Source: Mycoplasmataceae bacterium (GTDB lineage Bacteria; Bacillota_I; Bacilli_A; Mycoplasmatales; Mycoplasmoidaceae). From it: 64,000 nucleotides of DNA. The stretch is taken from assembly GCA_016288695.1 (NCBI GenBank), contig JAEELD010000009.1, positions 1-64,000 on the forward strand, in the 5' to 3' direction. The notes beneath the pieces were generated by a model. That model made no database searches. It was not told the DNA's origin and was given only the letters and a program-made list of their open reading frames with translations. How positions within the stretch are numbered: position 1 is the stretch's first letter; each line of letters opens with the position of its first letter. Below, piece after piece: positions 21,629 to 31,480 of the stretch. A program made the position numbers and the translations under genes.

Positions 21629-22276
21629 CTAACTAAATAAAATTTCTGTTATTTGCTCTAATAACTTTTCTGCATCAGATGATAATTTAATAAATTTATT
21701 TTTGTGTGCAAAATGAATTGAGCCATCTGTTTCACTAATACTAAATGAAAAACAGTCTGAAACTTCACAAATACCTAATACTGCTCTATGACGTGAACCA
21801 AAGCGAGCATCAATAACTTTCTTAGTTAATGGCAAAAAGCATGAAACAGAAATAATTTTATAGTCTCTAATTATTATCGCACCATCATGCAATGGAGAAT
21901 TGTGATTATAAAAAATGTTATAAACAAATTCAGGAGTAAAATCGCAACTAACTAACTTCCCGGAATTAATAAAAAAATCTAATTTATCAAAATTTTCAAT
22001 AACAATTATCCCACCTACGCGATCAAATGAAAGCTTGGAAAGTACTGAAACAAAGTTTCTAATAAATAACATTTTGTTTTCAGTATCAATTTTTCTTTCC
22101 TTTTTATTCATTTTTCTTATGAAAAAAGAAAAAACTTTTTTTGATATTTTGATAATAAATGTTCGAAAATATAAAATTACGATGATTGAAGTAACAATAA
22201 CAATAAAATCGCCTAATTTAAGAGAAAAAAAATCATCAAATCAACTCTGAACTGACAAAATAAAATTATTTTCCAT
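21629..22276 (-). CDS. cdaA: Diadenylate cyclase (short, one-helix CdaM/CdaA type)
   Basis: Makes the second messenger c-di-AMP from two ATP. The 215-aa product has one N-terminal membrane helix (LGDFIVIVTSIIVILYF) instead of the three of B. subtilis CdaA, as in Mycoplasma pneumoniae CdaM. The DAC domain motifs are intact: SPLHDGAIII (DGA at about 131-133) and FGSRHRAVLGICE (RHR at about 162-164). The track lists only the C-terminal 160 aa; a UGA in VQSWFDD lies upstream. Its start overlaps the stop of the upstream DHH phosphodiesterase gene by 11 nt. c-di-AMP usually controls potassium and osmotic balance. Confidence 0.92.
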
Positions 22277-23240
22277 TGTGATATATCTTAATATAGTTAA
22301 TTACATCTTTTACTAATTTCTTATGATCTTTTAAATTATTTAAAATAAAACCAGCAGCAAATTTATGCCCGCCTCCATTGTATTTTGAAACAATTTCATT
22401 CACAACTAAATTTTCACTGCGTATAGAGCCTTTTCACCTCTTGATGGAATTATCATAATATATTGACATCCAAACATTTATGTTCTTTATGTTTGATAAC
22501 AATTCAACTTTGCTTGACCTATTTTTAATACCAAATTTATTAAATAGATTTTTTGGAATAATCAAATATGCAAAATTATATTTGTTATAAACTTTAATAT
22601 TTTTAAAGACATATGCATTAAATTTTACTTCTTCAAGTTCTCTAGAATATATGTTCCTATAAATATCTCCAATATCAATTTTTTTTTCTATTAATTTACT
22701 AGCAATCAAAAAAGTTTTTGAACTTACATTATGATATCTAAATCTTCCTGTATCAGTAACAATGCCTGCAAATAAATATGTTGCAATCGCCGGAGAAATG
22801 CACTTTTCATCTCAGTCAAAAAGAAATTCTGTTACCATTTCACATGTAGAAGAATATGATGAATCAATTCATTCTACTTTAGTTGCTATAGAATCTGCTT
22901 TTGGATGATGATCAATTAAAATCAATTCGGCACATTCTGTATGTCTGATAGTCCAAACTCTACTATTATTTGCCGTGTCAAAAATTACACCTATAGCATT
23001 TTTTAAAAATGAATGCTCCACATGTTCTTTTGGAAATACAAAAATATTTTTACCAAATGAATCATCCAAAATATCTAAACCAACAATTTTTATGTTTTTT
23101 TTTGGAAATTTAGTCTTTAAAAAATCACAAAAAGCAAAAGAACTACCAAGCGTATCAAAATCAGGAACCTCATGAAAAAAAATAGCAATATTTTGATATT
23201 TTTCTATTTTCTTAATTATTTCTTTTTTAATTGTATCCAT
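22266..23240 (-). CDS. DHH/DHHA1 phosphoesterase (NrnA/PdeM-like)
   Basis: A 324-aa protein joined across three UGA codons. The DHH domain has HEVPDFDTLGS near residue 23 and the namesake IDHHPKADS near residue 110; the DHHA1 domain ends with GGGHKFAAGF near residue 300. The family degrades nanoRNA, pAp or cyclic dinucleotides; some mollicute members hydrolyse c-di-AMP. Overlap with the cyclase gene supports a role in c-di-AMP or pApA turnover, but nanoRNA degradation is equally possible from sequence alone. Confidence 0.88.
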
Positions 23241-23272
23241 TGACTGATTTTATAAATTATAACTTATACAAA

Positions 23273-24505
23273 TTAAAACTTAAATTTACAAACTTTTTTG
23301 ATTGCAGATGAATTGTAAACATTAATATGTTTTGTGATAGTTAATTTATACACATCAGAAATCAAATTCAATGATTTTTCAATTTTCTCAGCTATAGAAA
23401 TACTTGGCTTTGTAACAGGGTTATTTGGCACAAATAAGGCACAACAATCACTATAAGGCAATATTGATATATCATATGTTAATATCGATTTAGAAATTTT
23501 TATAATTTCATTTTTGTCAAATGATAGCAATGGTCTAAGAACTACCGTTGATGGTTTCAAAACAGAAGATATACATGTCATGCTTTGAATTGTTTGACTA
23601 GCGACTTGACCAGCTGATTCGCCTGTAGCTATTGCATCATATTTATACTTCTCTTTAAGATATTCAGCAATCTTATAAAAGTATCTTCTCATTATGGTTA
23701 TTTTATAGGAAGTATTACTCATATGTGAAAGTTCATGTAAAATATACGAAAAATTGCATACAAATAATTTGCTTCTTTGAAGCCTTTCATTTAGTGAAAT
23801 GGTGTTAATTAATGAATTAACTTTTTTTAGAACATTTTCTGATGTGTGGGGGGGTGTTAAAAAAGTTAAAAAATCAACTTGAAAACCTTTTTTTATAAGC
23901 AAATTCGCAGCAACTGGTGAATCTATGCCACCAGAGATAAGCAATAATACCCTGCCGTTTGTCCCTACCGGAAATCCACCAACACCACACAACTTTTCAA
24001 AATAAATAATCGAATTATCCTTCTTTACTTCCACAAAAATTTTTACATCAGGATTTTTTAGTGACACATTTGAGTTAGAATACTTTTCCAAAATACTAGC
24101 TCCTATTTTTTTAGCTATATCTAAGGAATTAATTGGAAAAGATTTATCATGTCTTTTAGCAAAAACTTTAAAAGAATATTTCTTCAATTTTAATTGATTT
24201 AATTTTTTCTTTATAATTTGACATATTTTATGTATATCATTTGTATTTAACTGGTAAGCTTGCATTACTTGTGAAATCCCCGGCGTTCTCAATAAAATAT
24301 TTAAGATTTCATTTTTATTTTTTTTGTCAAAAAATATTGTCATGTTATCAAAATGTTTTTCAATGAGCAAATTTTTAACATCGACAAAGGAATCTTTGAG
24401 ATTCCTATATAAGGCGTTTATAAAATCAACTCTATTTTTCCCTTTTAAGACTAGTTCTCCGTATTTAATATAAAAAATATCTTTACAAACTAATTTGCAA
24501 CTCAT
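23273..24505 (-). CDS. thiI: tRNA 4-thiouridine synthase ThiI (no rhodanese domain)
   Basis: Adenylates and thiolates uridine 8 of tRNA. The 410-aa product has an N-terminal ferredoxin-like/THUMP region (residues about 1-170), then the PP-loop LLISGGIDSPVAANLLIKKG near residue 185, ATGESAGQVASQTIQSM near 293 and the C-terminal DCCALFVPNNPVTKPS. Length fits the short Gram-positive type without rhodanese domain. No UGA lies in the frame. It overlaps the preceding nuclease-like gene by 23 nt and precedes the DHH gene by 32 nt. Confidence 0.95.
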   Translation of the reverse strand: MSCKLVCKDIFYIKYGELVLKGKNRVDFINALYRNLKDSFVDVKNLLIEKHFDNMTIFFDKKNKNEILNILLRTPGISQVMQAYQLNTNDIHKICQIIKKKLNQLKLKKYSFKVFAKRHDKSFPINSLDIAKKIGASILEKYSNSNVSLKNPDVKIFVEVKKDNSIIYFEKLCGVGGFPVGTNGRVLLLISGGIDSPVAANLLIKKGFQVDFLTFLTPPHTSENVLKKVNSLINTISLNERLQRSKLFVCNFSYILHELSHMSNTSYKITIMRRYFYKIAEYLKEKYKYDAIATGESAGQVASQTIQSMTCISSVLKPSTVVLRPLLSFDKNEIIKISKSILTYDISILPYSDCCALFVPNNPVTKPSISIAEKIEKSLNLISDVYKLTITKHINVYNSSAIKKVCKFKF

Positions 24506-25337
24506 CTTCTATTCACTTTTCATCTAAATTAGAAAATTTTGGGGAAAAGGTATTGTTAATCATATAGTTTTTATATCATCTTTGAGCATAATTAATCAAA
24601 CTTAATAATTCAGTATTGTTTTTAATTCTCATTTCCACAATATGAATATCACGTTTGTATGGATCAAAATTCTCTGGATATTTATAATCTTCCTTTTCTA
24701 AAAAGGCAAATGCAAAAATGCCAAAATTTACATTTCGTAAATGTAAATATAACATTAATTGACATTGATACTCTATTGGAATTTGAATTTCATTTTTAAT
24801 AAACATTAATTTTTTTTTAGCAAATTTTTGCTTCACTATTGGATAACCAAATTCATCTTTTAAAAGAATTAGAGAATTATTTATTTTTTTATACATAAAA
24901 TTATCTACACTAGTTGTTTTTATTTCAAGCATTGGTTTATTATCTTTATAAGAAATGTATCCATTCTCATCAATTGGTTCGCCATCAGGAATGCCACCAA
25001 AAATTTTATTATCCTTAAATAAATCAAAAGCAATGTCTTTGGGATTATATGATCTAAATTTTATATTTAATATATTTGAAACAAAATCACGCACTTTACA
25101 CTCAACAATGCTTCCAACTTTTGCTAATGTAGGATCTATTTCGTCTTTATAAATATTAACCATAGATGCTCAAGTTTTAAGAGGAGAAGAATATTTATTT
25201 AAACCTAAAATACCAGCAAGCCTTGTTCCAGTTATTTTCTTAAAACAATTTATATTTTTTTCAACATATGATTGATTTAAAAAAAATCTCTTATCTTTAA
25301 TAAAAAAATCTTGATCAAGTTTTTTTATGAATGGCAT
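24483..25337 (-). CDS. YqaJ/PD-(D/E)XK-like putative nuclease
   Basis: A 284-aa protein joined across UGA codons. The N-terminus RLAGILGLNKYSSPLKTWASM, then VGSIVECKVRDFV, GGIPDGEP and MLEIKTTS, followed by PIEYQCQLMLYLHLRN, follow the arrangement of YqaJ-like exonucleases: entry motif, catalytic acids (D of GIPDG, E-x-K of LEIKT) and the Q-containing helix. It recalls the mollicute putative nuclease family named after MAGa7180; this is from memory. A DNA repair or recombination role is inferred. The last 15 codons overlap thiI and depend on reading a UGA as Trp. Confidence 0.68.
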
Positions 25338-25469
25338 ATGATATAAACAATATTTATAAAATTTATTAAAATTTTCACATTGAATGAATAATTTAATTTC
25401 AAATAAATTAATCTAATTACAGTAAGATTATGATTGAACTATTAAAGTATATAATCTTATTATATCTTT

Positions 25470-26345
25470 ATGAAAAAGATTTGCTATCTTGTTGATTCAT
25501 CAAGTGGAATTAAAAGTAAACAATATAAAAATGTTTATGTTTTACCCTTATTAATAAATGTAATAAACAAACTCAATGAAACAAAAACCTATAAAGATAA
25601 TGTTGACATATCTTGCAAAAAAATTTGTGAGCATATAACAAAGGGTGATGATGTAAAAACATCACAAGCTTCACCAGGCCAAATAATTCAGTTTATTAAT
25701 TCAATATATGAGAAATATGATAAAATTTTTTGCATCCCTATTCCTATTTCAATTTCGAATAATTACAACTCATGAAATCTTGTATCAAAAAATTATCCAA
25801 AACTTCACATAATAAAAAATATTGATGTTGCATATGCTGTTAAATGAATAATAAATGATTTATTTGAACTTGAGAAAAAAAACAAGGATTTAACTATAGA
25901 AATTGTTGAAAAATATTTTCATGAAAGACAAAATAAGTCTCTTTGCATGTTAACTGTATCTAATGTTAATCAATTAAAAAAGGGTGGAAGATTAAATGAA
26001 TTTGCTGCAAGTGCAATAAAATTGCTTAATTTAAAAATAATAATATTTCTAGATAATAAAGGGCTTTATCTATTTAAATGCTGCAAAACAATAGATAAGG
26101 CTATCAAATCTGTATTTAAACATTTCAAAAAGGAAAATGATAATTTTGATCCAGTGAATTCTATAAAACGCATTGCAATTTTAAAGTCTCCCACATTTAC
26201 ATTGACTAAAGAAATTAATGATTCAATTAATGATTTAAAAAAAATTTGTAAAAATAAAACGAACTTTTATGTGGATGAAATTCCTGGAATCATTTGTGCC
26301 CATACTGGTGCAGAATCTTTTGCACTCTATTTTGAATTATATTAA
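25470..26345 (+). CDS. degV: DegV family fatty-acid-binding protein, copy 1
   Basis: DegV (FakB-like) proteins bind a fatty acid for phosphorylation by FakA. The 291-aa product is joined across UGA codons: CYLVDSSSGIKSKQYKN at the start, VKTSQASPGQIIQFI near residue 68, then TVSNVNQLKKGGRLNEFAA (family GGR motif) near residue 161, and a C-terminal IICAHTGAESFALYF. It is followed 2 nt later by a second copy, so the pair arose by duplication. Fatty-acid specificity could differ between the copies. Confidence 0.9.
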
Positions 26346-26347
26346 AG

Positions 26348-27235
26348 ATGAAAAAAATTGCAATAGTTACAGATTCAAGTTCAGGATTCAAAAATTTAGA
26401 ATACCGTAATTTATATGTTGTCCCCTTAACTGTCACATCTACTTATGACCTTAATGGAAAAAAAATAACTAAATCATATTATGACGGGGTAGATTGTTTT
26501 AATTCTGATGTGATAAAATTATTAGAAAATAAAAAAATTGATTTAAAAACATCCCAAGCACCATTAGGTGAATGTATAAAACTAATTAATAAAATAAAAA
26601 ATGAATATGATGAAATCTATGTAATCCCTATAACTAGTTCAACTAGTGGAAGTATTTCTACATGAAAAATGATTGCAAGTGAATATGAAAAAGTTTTTGT
26701 TATTAATCAGCATATGGGTGGCCCTATGCTTAAATGAATTATCCTAAAATTTCTAAAAATGTCAAGGGAAGGTACTCTAAATAAAGATTATGCACTAAGA
26801 TATGCAAAAAAATATAAAGACATTGTTTTTGGATCAATGATTGTGAATGATATTAATCAATTAATAAAAGGTGGTAGAGTAAAAACACTTGTTAAAAAAA
26901 TTTTAAACTTATTAAAAGTAAATGTGATAATTTCATTAGATGAAAAGGGGATGAATTTTAATGGGATTTCGAAAAATTATGAAAAAGGCGTCAATAGTAT
27001 AATGAAATATTTTAAAAAACATAATAAAAATTTTAGTTCTGAAAACATAGAAGAAATAATGTTTATTAGAAATTCAAACGAAACATTAAAACAAAAAATA
27101 GATGAATGTATAAAATATGTGAAATCGCTATTTAAAAAATCTAATTTTATCTTTTCTACTTGTATAATGCCTTCCGTTCTTGTCGCACATGCCGGGAATA
27201 ACTCATTAATTATTGCTACAAAATTAAAAGATTAA
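26348..27235 (+). CDS. degV: DegV family fatty-acid-binding protein, copy 2
   Basis: A 295-aa paralogue of the preceding gene, joined across UGA codons. It has AIVTDSSSGFKNLEYRNLYVVPLTV, DLKTSQAPLGECIKLI, IPITSSTSGSIST, VNDINQLIKGGRVKTLVKKI and MPSVLVAHAGNNSLII, matching each block of copy 1 and of the FakB family. The ITSSTSGS segment is closer to the canonical ligand-contact motif than the IPISISNNY of copy 1, so copy 2 looks the less altered. Its end overlaps trmB on the other strand by 4 nt. Confidence 0.91.
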
Positions 27236-27858
27236 TTGCAATACATAAATGAAATAAATTTAATCTTTATTTTCATATTGATAAATTTTTTTTCATATTC
27301 AGTTAAAAAAAAATCATTAGGTTTTTTATTCCTATAAAAATCATTTGTTCGTTTAAGAAATTTTACCTCACTTAATTGAGTAAGTGTGTCTATTGTATAT
27401 TTATACAACATATCATTATCAGTTTTAAAATCAACTATGCCATGCGGACGTAAAATTTTTTTATATAACAACAAAAAATTTGGTGAAGTCAATCTTCTAT
27501 TTACATGAGATTTTTTTGGCCATGGGTCGCAAAAATTTATATAAATCTTATTAAAAAAATTATTAGGAAAATACCTATTTATATTTATTAAATCAATAGC
27601 AGAAAATTTTAAATTTTCTAGATGTAAATTCATACCTTTTAATTTATTTTCAGCTTTTATTAATATTGTTGGATACTTATCTATACCGTAATAATTAATA
27701 AATGGATTTTGTACTGCTTGTGAAATAATAAAATTCCCTTTGCCCATCCCTACTTCAAGATAATTTATTTTGTCATTATAATGAACCGGATGCAACAAAT
27801 AATAAGGAGATAGCTTTACCTTTTCAACATCATTTTTAATTCTTCTCAATCTCCCCAT
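27232..27858 (-). CDS. trmB: tRNA (guanine-N7-)-methyltransferase
   Basis: Makes m7G46 in tRNA using SAM. The 208-aa product shows RLRRIKNDVEKV at the start, the SAM-binding motif YLEVGMGKGNFI near residue 34, the family-specific FCDPWPKKSHVNRRLTSPNFL near residue 109 and a C-terminal TEYEKKF. It is the last gene of the thyA-folA-scpA-scpB-trmB run and converges with degV copy 2. Confidence 0.95.
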   Translation of the reverse strand: MGRLRRIKNDVEKVKLSPYYLLHPVHYNDKINYLEVGMGKGNFIISQAVQNPFINYYGIDKYPTILIKAENKLKGMNLHLENLKFSAIDLININRYFPNNFFNKIYINFCDPWPKKSHVNRRLTSPNFLLLYKKILRPHGIVDFKTDNDMLYKYTIDTLTQLSEVKFLKRTNDFYRNKKPNDFFLTEYEKKFINMKIKIKFISFMYCN

Positions 27859-27867
27859 TTTAAATAA

Positions 27868-28446
27868 TTATTCATTTACTTCATTTTCAGAGCCAAAAAA
27901 ATCAAAATTGTCCTCATCATTTATGTTTAATTTTTCAAAATCAATTTTAGGAAGATCATTTATCGATTTAATTCCAAAAACATCAAAAAATTTTTGTGAT
28001 ATTTCATAAACATATGGCCTTCCAATTGTATCACTTCTCCCTAGATTGTTAACTAATCCTAATTCAATAAGCCTATCAACTAATGTTGATGCATTATGTC
28101 CCCTAATTGACTCAATTTTGGATAATGGGCATGGCTGATTATATGCAATAATCGCTAATGTTTCAAGCAATGACTGAGTTAGTGGATTTTTTATCTTTAT
28201 GTCAAAAATTTTACTTATGATTTCATAATTATCTTTTTTCGTTAACAATAAATACTTCTCGCCAAATTTTTTTATTGTCAACCCTCTATCTGCATTCGAA
28301 TCATATTCATTTTTCATTTGCCTCATCAATTTATGTATTTCATCTGATGGAATGTTAATAATTTTTTTAATATCCACAACTGTGATACCATCATTGCCGC
28401 TAACATATAATAAACTCTCAATAATAGATTTATTTGATAAAGACAT
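27868..28446 (-). CDS. scpB: Segregation and condensation protein B
   Basis: Partner of ScpA in the SMC condensin complex. The 192-aa product has two winged-helix regions: IIESLLYVSGNDGITVVDIKKII at the start and TQSLLETLAIIAYNQPCPLSKIESIRGHNASTLVDRLIELGLV in the middle, with GRPYVYEISQKFFDVFGI after it, all typical. It lies 8 nt after scpA and 9 nt before trmB. Confidence 0.95.
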   Translation of the reverse strand: MSLSNKSIIESLLYVSGNDGITVVDIKKIINIPSDEIHKLMRQMKNEYDSNADRGLTIKKFGEKYLLLTKKDNYEIISKIFDIKIKNPLTQSLLETLAIIAYNQPCPLSKIESIRGHNASTLVDRLIELGLVNNLGRSDTIGRPYVYEISQKFFDVFGIKSINDLPKIDFEKLNINDEDNFDFFGSENEVNE

Positions 28447-28454
28447 AATTTATT

Positions 28455-29222
28455 TTACCCCTTACACTCTATATAGATTTCTTCACTAGCATCATTTAGG
28501 TTCTGTGTTAGCATAATTTTGTTAGATTTGCATAAATCTAATAAGGCTAAAAATGTTGTAACAACAAATTGCTGTGTTAATTTTATTGGATCAACTTTCT
28601 CTAGATACTCACTAAAAGTAGTGCTCTTAATTTTATTTTTCACTATAAAATCCCATAATTCATCTTCAATTACTTGTACTGATAGTTCTTGAACAAGAAT
28701 ACGCTTTTGTATAAAAAGAAGTGATTGATATTTCTCAATCGCTCTATTTAAAGCTGTTATTAACTTATTAACATCAATTTTTTTTGGAAGTGTCTCTAAT
28801 ATAAAATCATTAGGTTTAAATTCCCCAATATCATTAGTAGTTTTCGAAAAAAATAATAATCTTTCGTTTCGCTTTTTTTCTAAAATTTTTACAATATCTT
28901 TATATTTTCTATAGTCTATGATCCTTTTTATAAGCATATCACGTTCATATTCAAAATTACTATCAGAATTATTCACGTCAGAATAAATAACTTTTTTTGT
29001 TTTCAATGACAGTAAATAAATACTCATTTCTAAATATTCACCAGCATCATCAATTGATAATGAATCAATTTGATTTTCTACAAATTCCAAATACTGATTA
29101 GCTATCTCGGCCACATCAAGTTCGATAACATTAATTTTTTTTTGCTTTATTAAAGAATCCAATAAATCAAGTGGTCCTTCAAAGTCTTTTAATTTTAAAC
29201 TAAATTTGGCTAAGTTTTTCAT
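28455..29222 (-). CDS. scpA: Segregation and condensation protein A (kleisin)
   Basis: Bridges SMC heads in condensin. The 255-aa product begins with FSLKLKDFEGPLDLLDSLIKQKKINVIELDVAEIANQYLEFVE, the diagnostic ScpA start, continues with MSIYLLSLKTKKVIY, and ends in a small winged-helix (TTFLALLDLCKSNKIMLTQ). Its ATG directly follows the folA stop with no gap, so it is probably coupled to folA translation. Confidence 0.95.
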   Translation of the reverse strand: MKNLAKFSLKLKDFEGPLDLLDSLIKQKKINVIELDVAEIANQYLEFVENQIDSLSIDDAGEYLEMSIYLLSLKTKKVIYSDVNNSDSNFEYERDMLIKRIIDYRKYKDIVKILEKKRNERLLFFSKTTNDIGEFKPNDFILETLPKKIDVNKLITALNRAIEKYQSLLFIQKRILVQELSVQVIEDELWDFIVKNKIKSTTFSEYLEKVDPIKLTQQFVVTTFLALLDLCKSNKIMLTQNLNDASEEIYIECKG

Positions 29223-29693
29223 TTAATATTTCTTTATTCTATTGTAATAATTAACAACAAATTGAATATAGTCTTCTGATTTTGTTTTTTCAAAAGATGA
29301 TAAATCAAAATTCATAAAAACATTACATTTATACTTTTTTTTTAATGTTGAAATTATTAATTTATCAGCATAAGGAAAAAAAAGATTGTATATAGTTTTG
29401 CCGCCAATAATAAAAATATCTTCCTTTTTAAAATCGTTAATTAATTTATTAACATCATGATAAACAAGAACGTTGTTTAAATTGTCCAAACTTTTATCTA
29501 ATGTAATAATAACATTTGTCCTACCACTTAATGGCTTCCCACCAAAAGAAAAAAAAGTTTTTTCTCCACAAACAACTATCTTCCCCATTGTTGTCTGTTT
29601 GAAATGATTCATTTCTTCCTTAATGCTCCACGGCAATTTATTGTTATATCCAATACCATGTTGAATATCTTCACACCAAATCATTGAAATCAT
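29223..29693 (-). CDS. folA: Dihydrofolate reductase
   Basis: Reduces dihydrofolate to tetrahydrofolate with NADPH, recycling the product of thymidylate synthase. The 156-aa product has IGYNNKLPWSIKEEMNHFKQTTMGK (substrate site, near residue 14), the GEKTFFSFGGKPLSGRTNVI block and the IFIIGGKTIYNLF motif. It lies 2 nt after thyA and abuts scpA. Size and motifs are standard. Confidence 0.95.
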   Translation of the reverse strand: MISMIWCEDIQHGIGYNNKLPWSIKEEMNHFKQTTMGKIVVCGEKTFFSFGGKPLSGRTNVIITLDKSLDNLNNVLVYHDVNKLINDFKKEDIFIIGGKTIYNLFFPYADKLIISTLKKKYKCNVFMNFDLSSFEKTKSEDYIQFVVNYYNRIKKY

Positions 29694-29695
29694 TA

Positions 29696-30562
29696 TTAAA
29701 CTGCAACGTCTCCTTTAATTGATGGATAGGGATAGTAATCTACAAGTTTAAAATTATCATATGTTAATTCTTCAATGTTTGTTGGAAAATTACAAAGCAC
29801 TAATTTTGGTGATTGTTTTGGAATTCGTGATAATTGCAAATCAACTTGATCAAGGTGATTTTTATAAATATGTAAATCACCAAATGTATGAATAAATTCA
29901 CCTGGTTTTAAATTTGTATAAGCAGCCACAATGTATGTTAAAAGTGAATATGAAGCTATATTAAAAGGCACACCAAGAAAAGCGTCTGCGCTTCTTTGGT
30001 ATAATTCACATGATAACTTGCCGCTATCAACATAAAATTGAAACAATGAATGACATGGTGGTAATGACATATAATTTATTTCACTAGGATTCCAAGCAGA
30101 TATAATTAATCTTCGAGAATTAGGGTTTATTCTTATTTCACTCAACAATCATTTTAGCTGATCAAAACCATTAAAGTTGCGCCATTGCTTGCCATAAACA
30201 GGCCCCAAGTTACCATATTTTTTTGCAAAAAACAAATTAGTCTTTATCTTTTCAATAAATTCGTTCATGGTTTCGCCTTGAAAATCTTTTGAATTTTTAT
30301 ATTCTTTATATGCCCACTCATTCCAAATGTTGCAATTGTTATCAACTAAATATTTAATATTTGTATCACCTTTTATAAATCACAAAAGTTCAATCACTAT
30401 GGCTTTCCAATATATTTTTTTAGTTGTTAATAACGGAAAATATTCACTTATATCATAGCGCGTTTGATAACCAAATGTAGATAATGTATCAACCCCAGTT
30501 CGATTATTTCTCATTTTTCCATATCTCTTAATGTAACGAAGTAAATCCAAATACTGTTTCAT
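29696..30562 (-). CDS. thyA: Thymidylate synthase (ThyA)
   Basis: Methylates dUMP to dTMP using methylene-tetrahydrofolate. The 288-aa frame joins two track ORFs over several UGA codons (including IELLWFIKGDTN and QLKWLLSEIR). Visible: [19 protein letters not shown] at the start, [12 protein letters not shown], the catalytic segment [32 protein letters not shown] and [15 protein letters not shown]. It is directly followed by folA, a functional pair. Confidence 0.97.
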
Positions 30563-30579
30563 ATATAAAACTTTTTTAT

Positions 30580-31392
30580 TTAATCAAAAACCATATTTTC
30601 TTTCCCGTGAGAGTGACTAATAATTTTTTTCTGAATTTGGTTATATTCATCAATAAATTTATTTCTTAATGAATCACTCAATTTACAAGGATTAATTGTC
30701 AAATAGCTATTTGACTTAATAGGATCTAAACATTTCACATACACATGTTTTTTCTTATCATAGTATGATCTATCATTGTCACTCTTTGATAAACCGCTTG
30801 ATCCATAAATAATTATTGGAACAATTGGAGAAAATGAATTATATGCAACTTTAAGTGAACCACTATGCCACTCACCAATTTTATTTACATCATATATTCT
30901 TGTCCCTTCAATGAACAAAACAATAGATTTTTTATTTGCAGATATATTTAAATTATTGTTATATATTTCATATGTAGATCTCAAGTTAAATCTATCTATA
31001 AAAATAGTATCAACTAATTTAAATATGTTGTATATTCTTGAGTCAAGATTCAATTCTTTTTTTGCAACAAATTGAAAGTAATAACCTTGCTTTTTTTCAT
31101 ATAAAATTACAAATAAAATTAAAGGATCAAAACTTGATTTATGGTTGGCTATAAATAATGAAGGTGTGGACATTACATTCGAAAAATCATTTGAAGAAAT
31201 TTTAATCCCATAAATAAATAGAACTTTTTTAATCATTTTGTATACATATTTGTATCTATACTCAATGTCAAGTGAATCTTGGTCAATTAAATATTTATTA
31301 ACCTTAGCATTTGAAAAAAGCAAATTTCACATGAATGAAATTAAAACAAATGGCATAAATAATTTATGAAAAACTCTTTTTAAGAAACCCAT
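30580..31392 (-). CDS. plsC: 1-acyl-sn-glycerol-3-phosphate acyltransferase
   Basis: Makes phosphatidic acid from lysophosphatidic acid at the membrane. The 270-aa frame starts at an ATG at 31392; a UGA (FMWNLLF) hides the true N-terminus in the track. An N-terminal hydrophobic helix (LFMPFVLISFMWNLLF) is followed by the acyltransferase motif NHKSSFDPLI near residue 98 and the substrate motif FIEGTRIYD near residue 166. It lies between cls and thyA; both cls and plsC belong to phospholipid synthesis. Confidence 0.92.
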
Positions 31393-31480
31393 TGTATAGA
31401 TTAATATTTATGAAAAAATAAATAACACATTATTTAAGTAATTATATGAAATATAATACCCAAATATATTTTTTGTGGAT

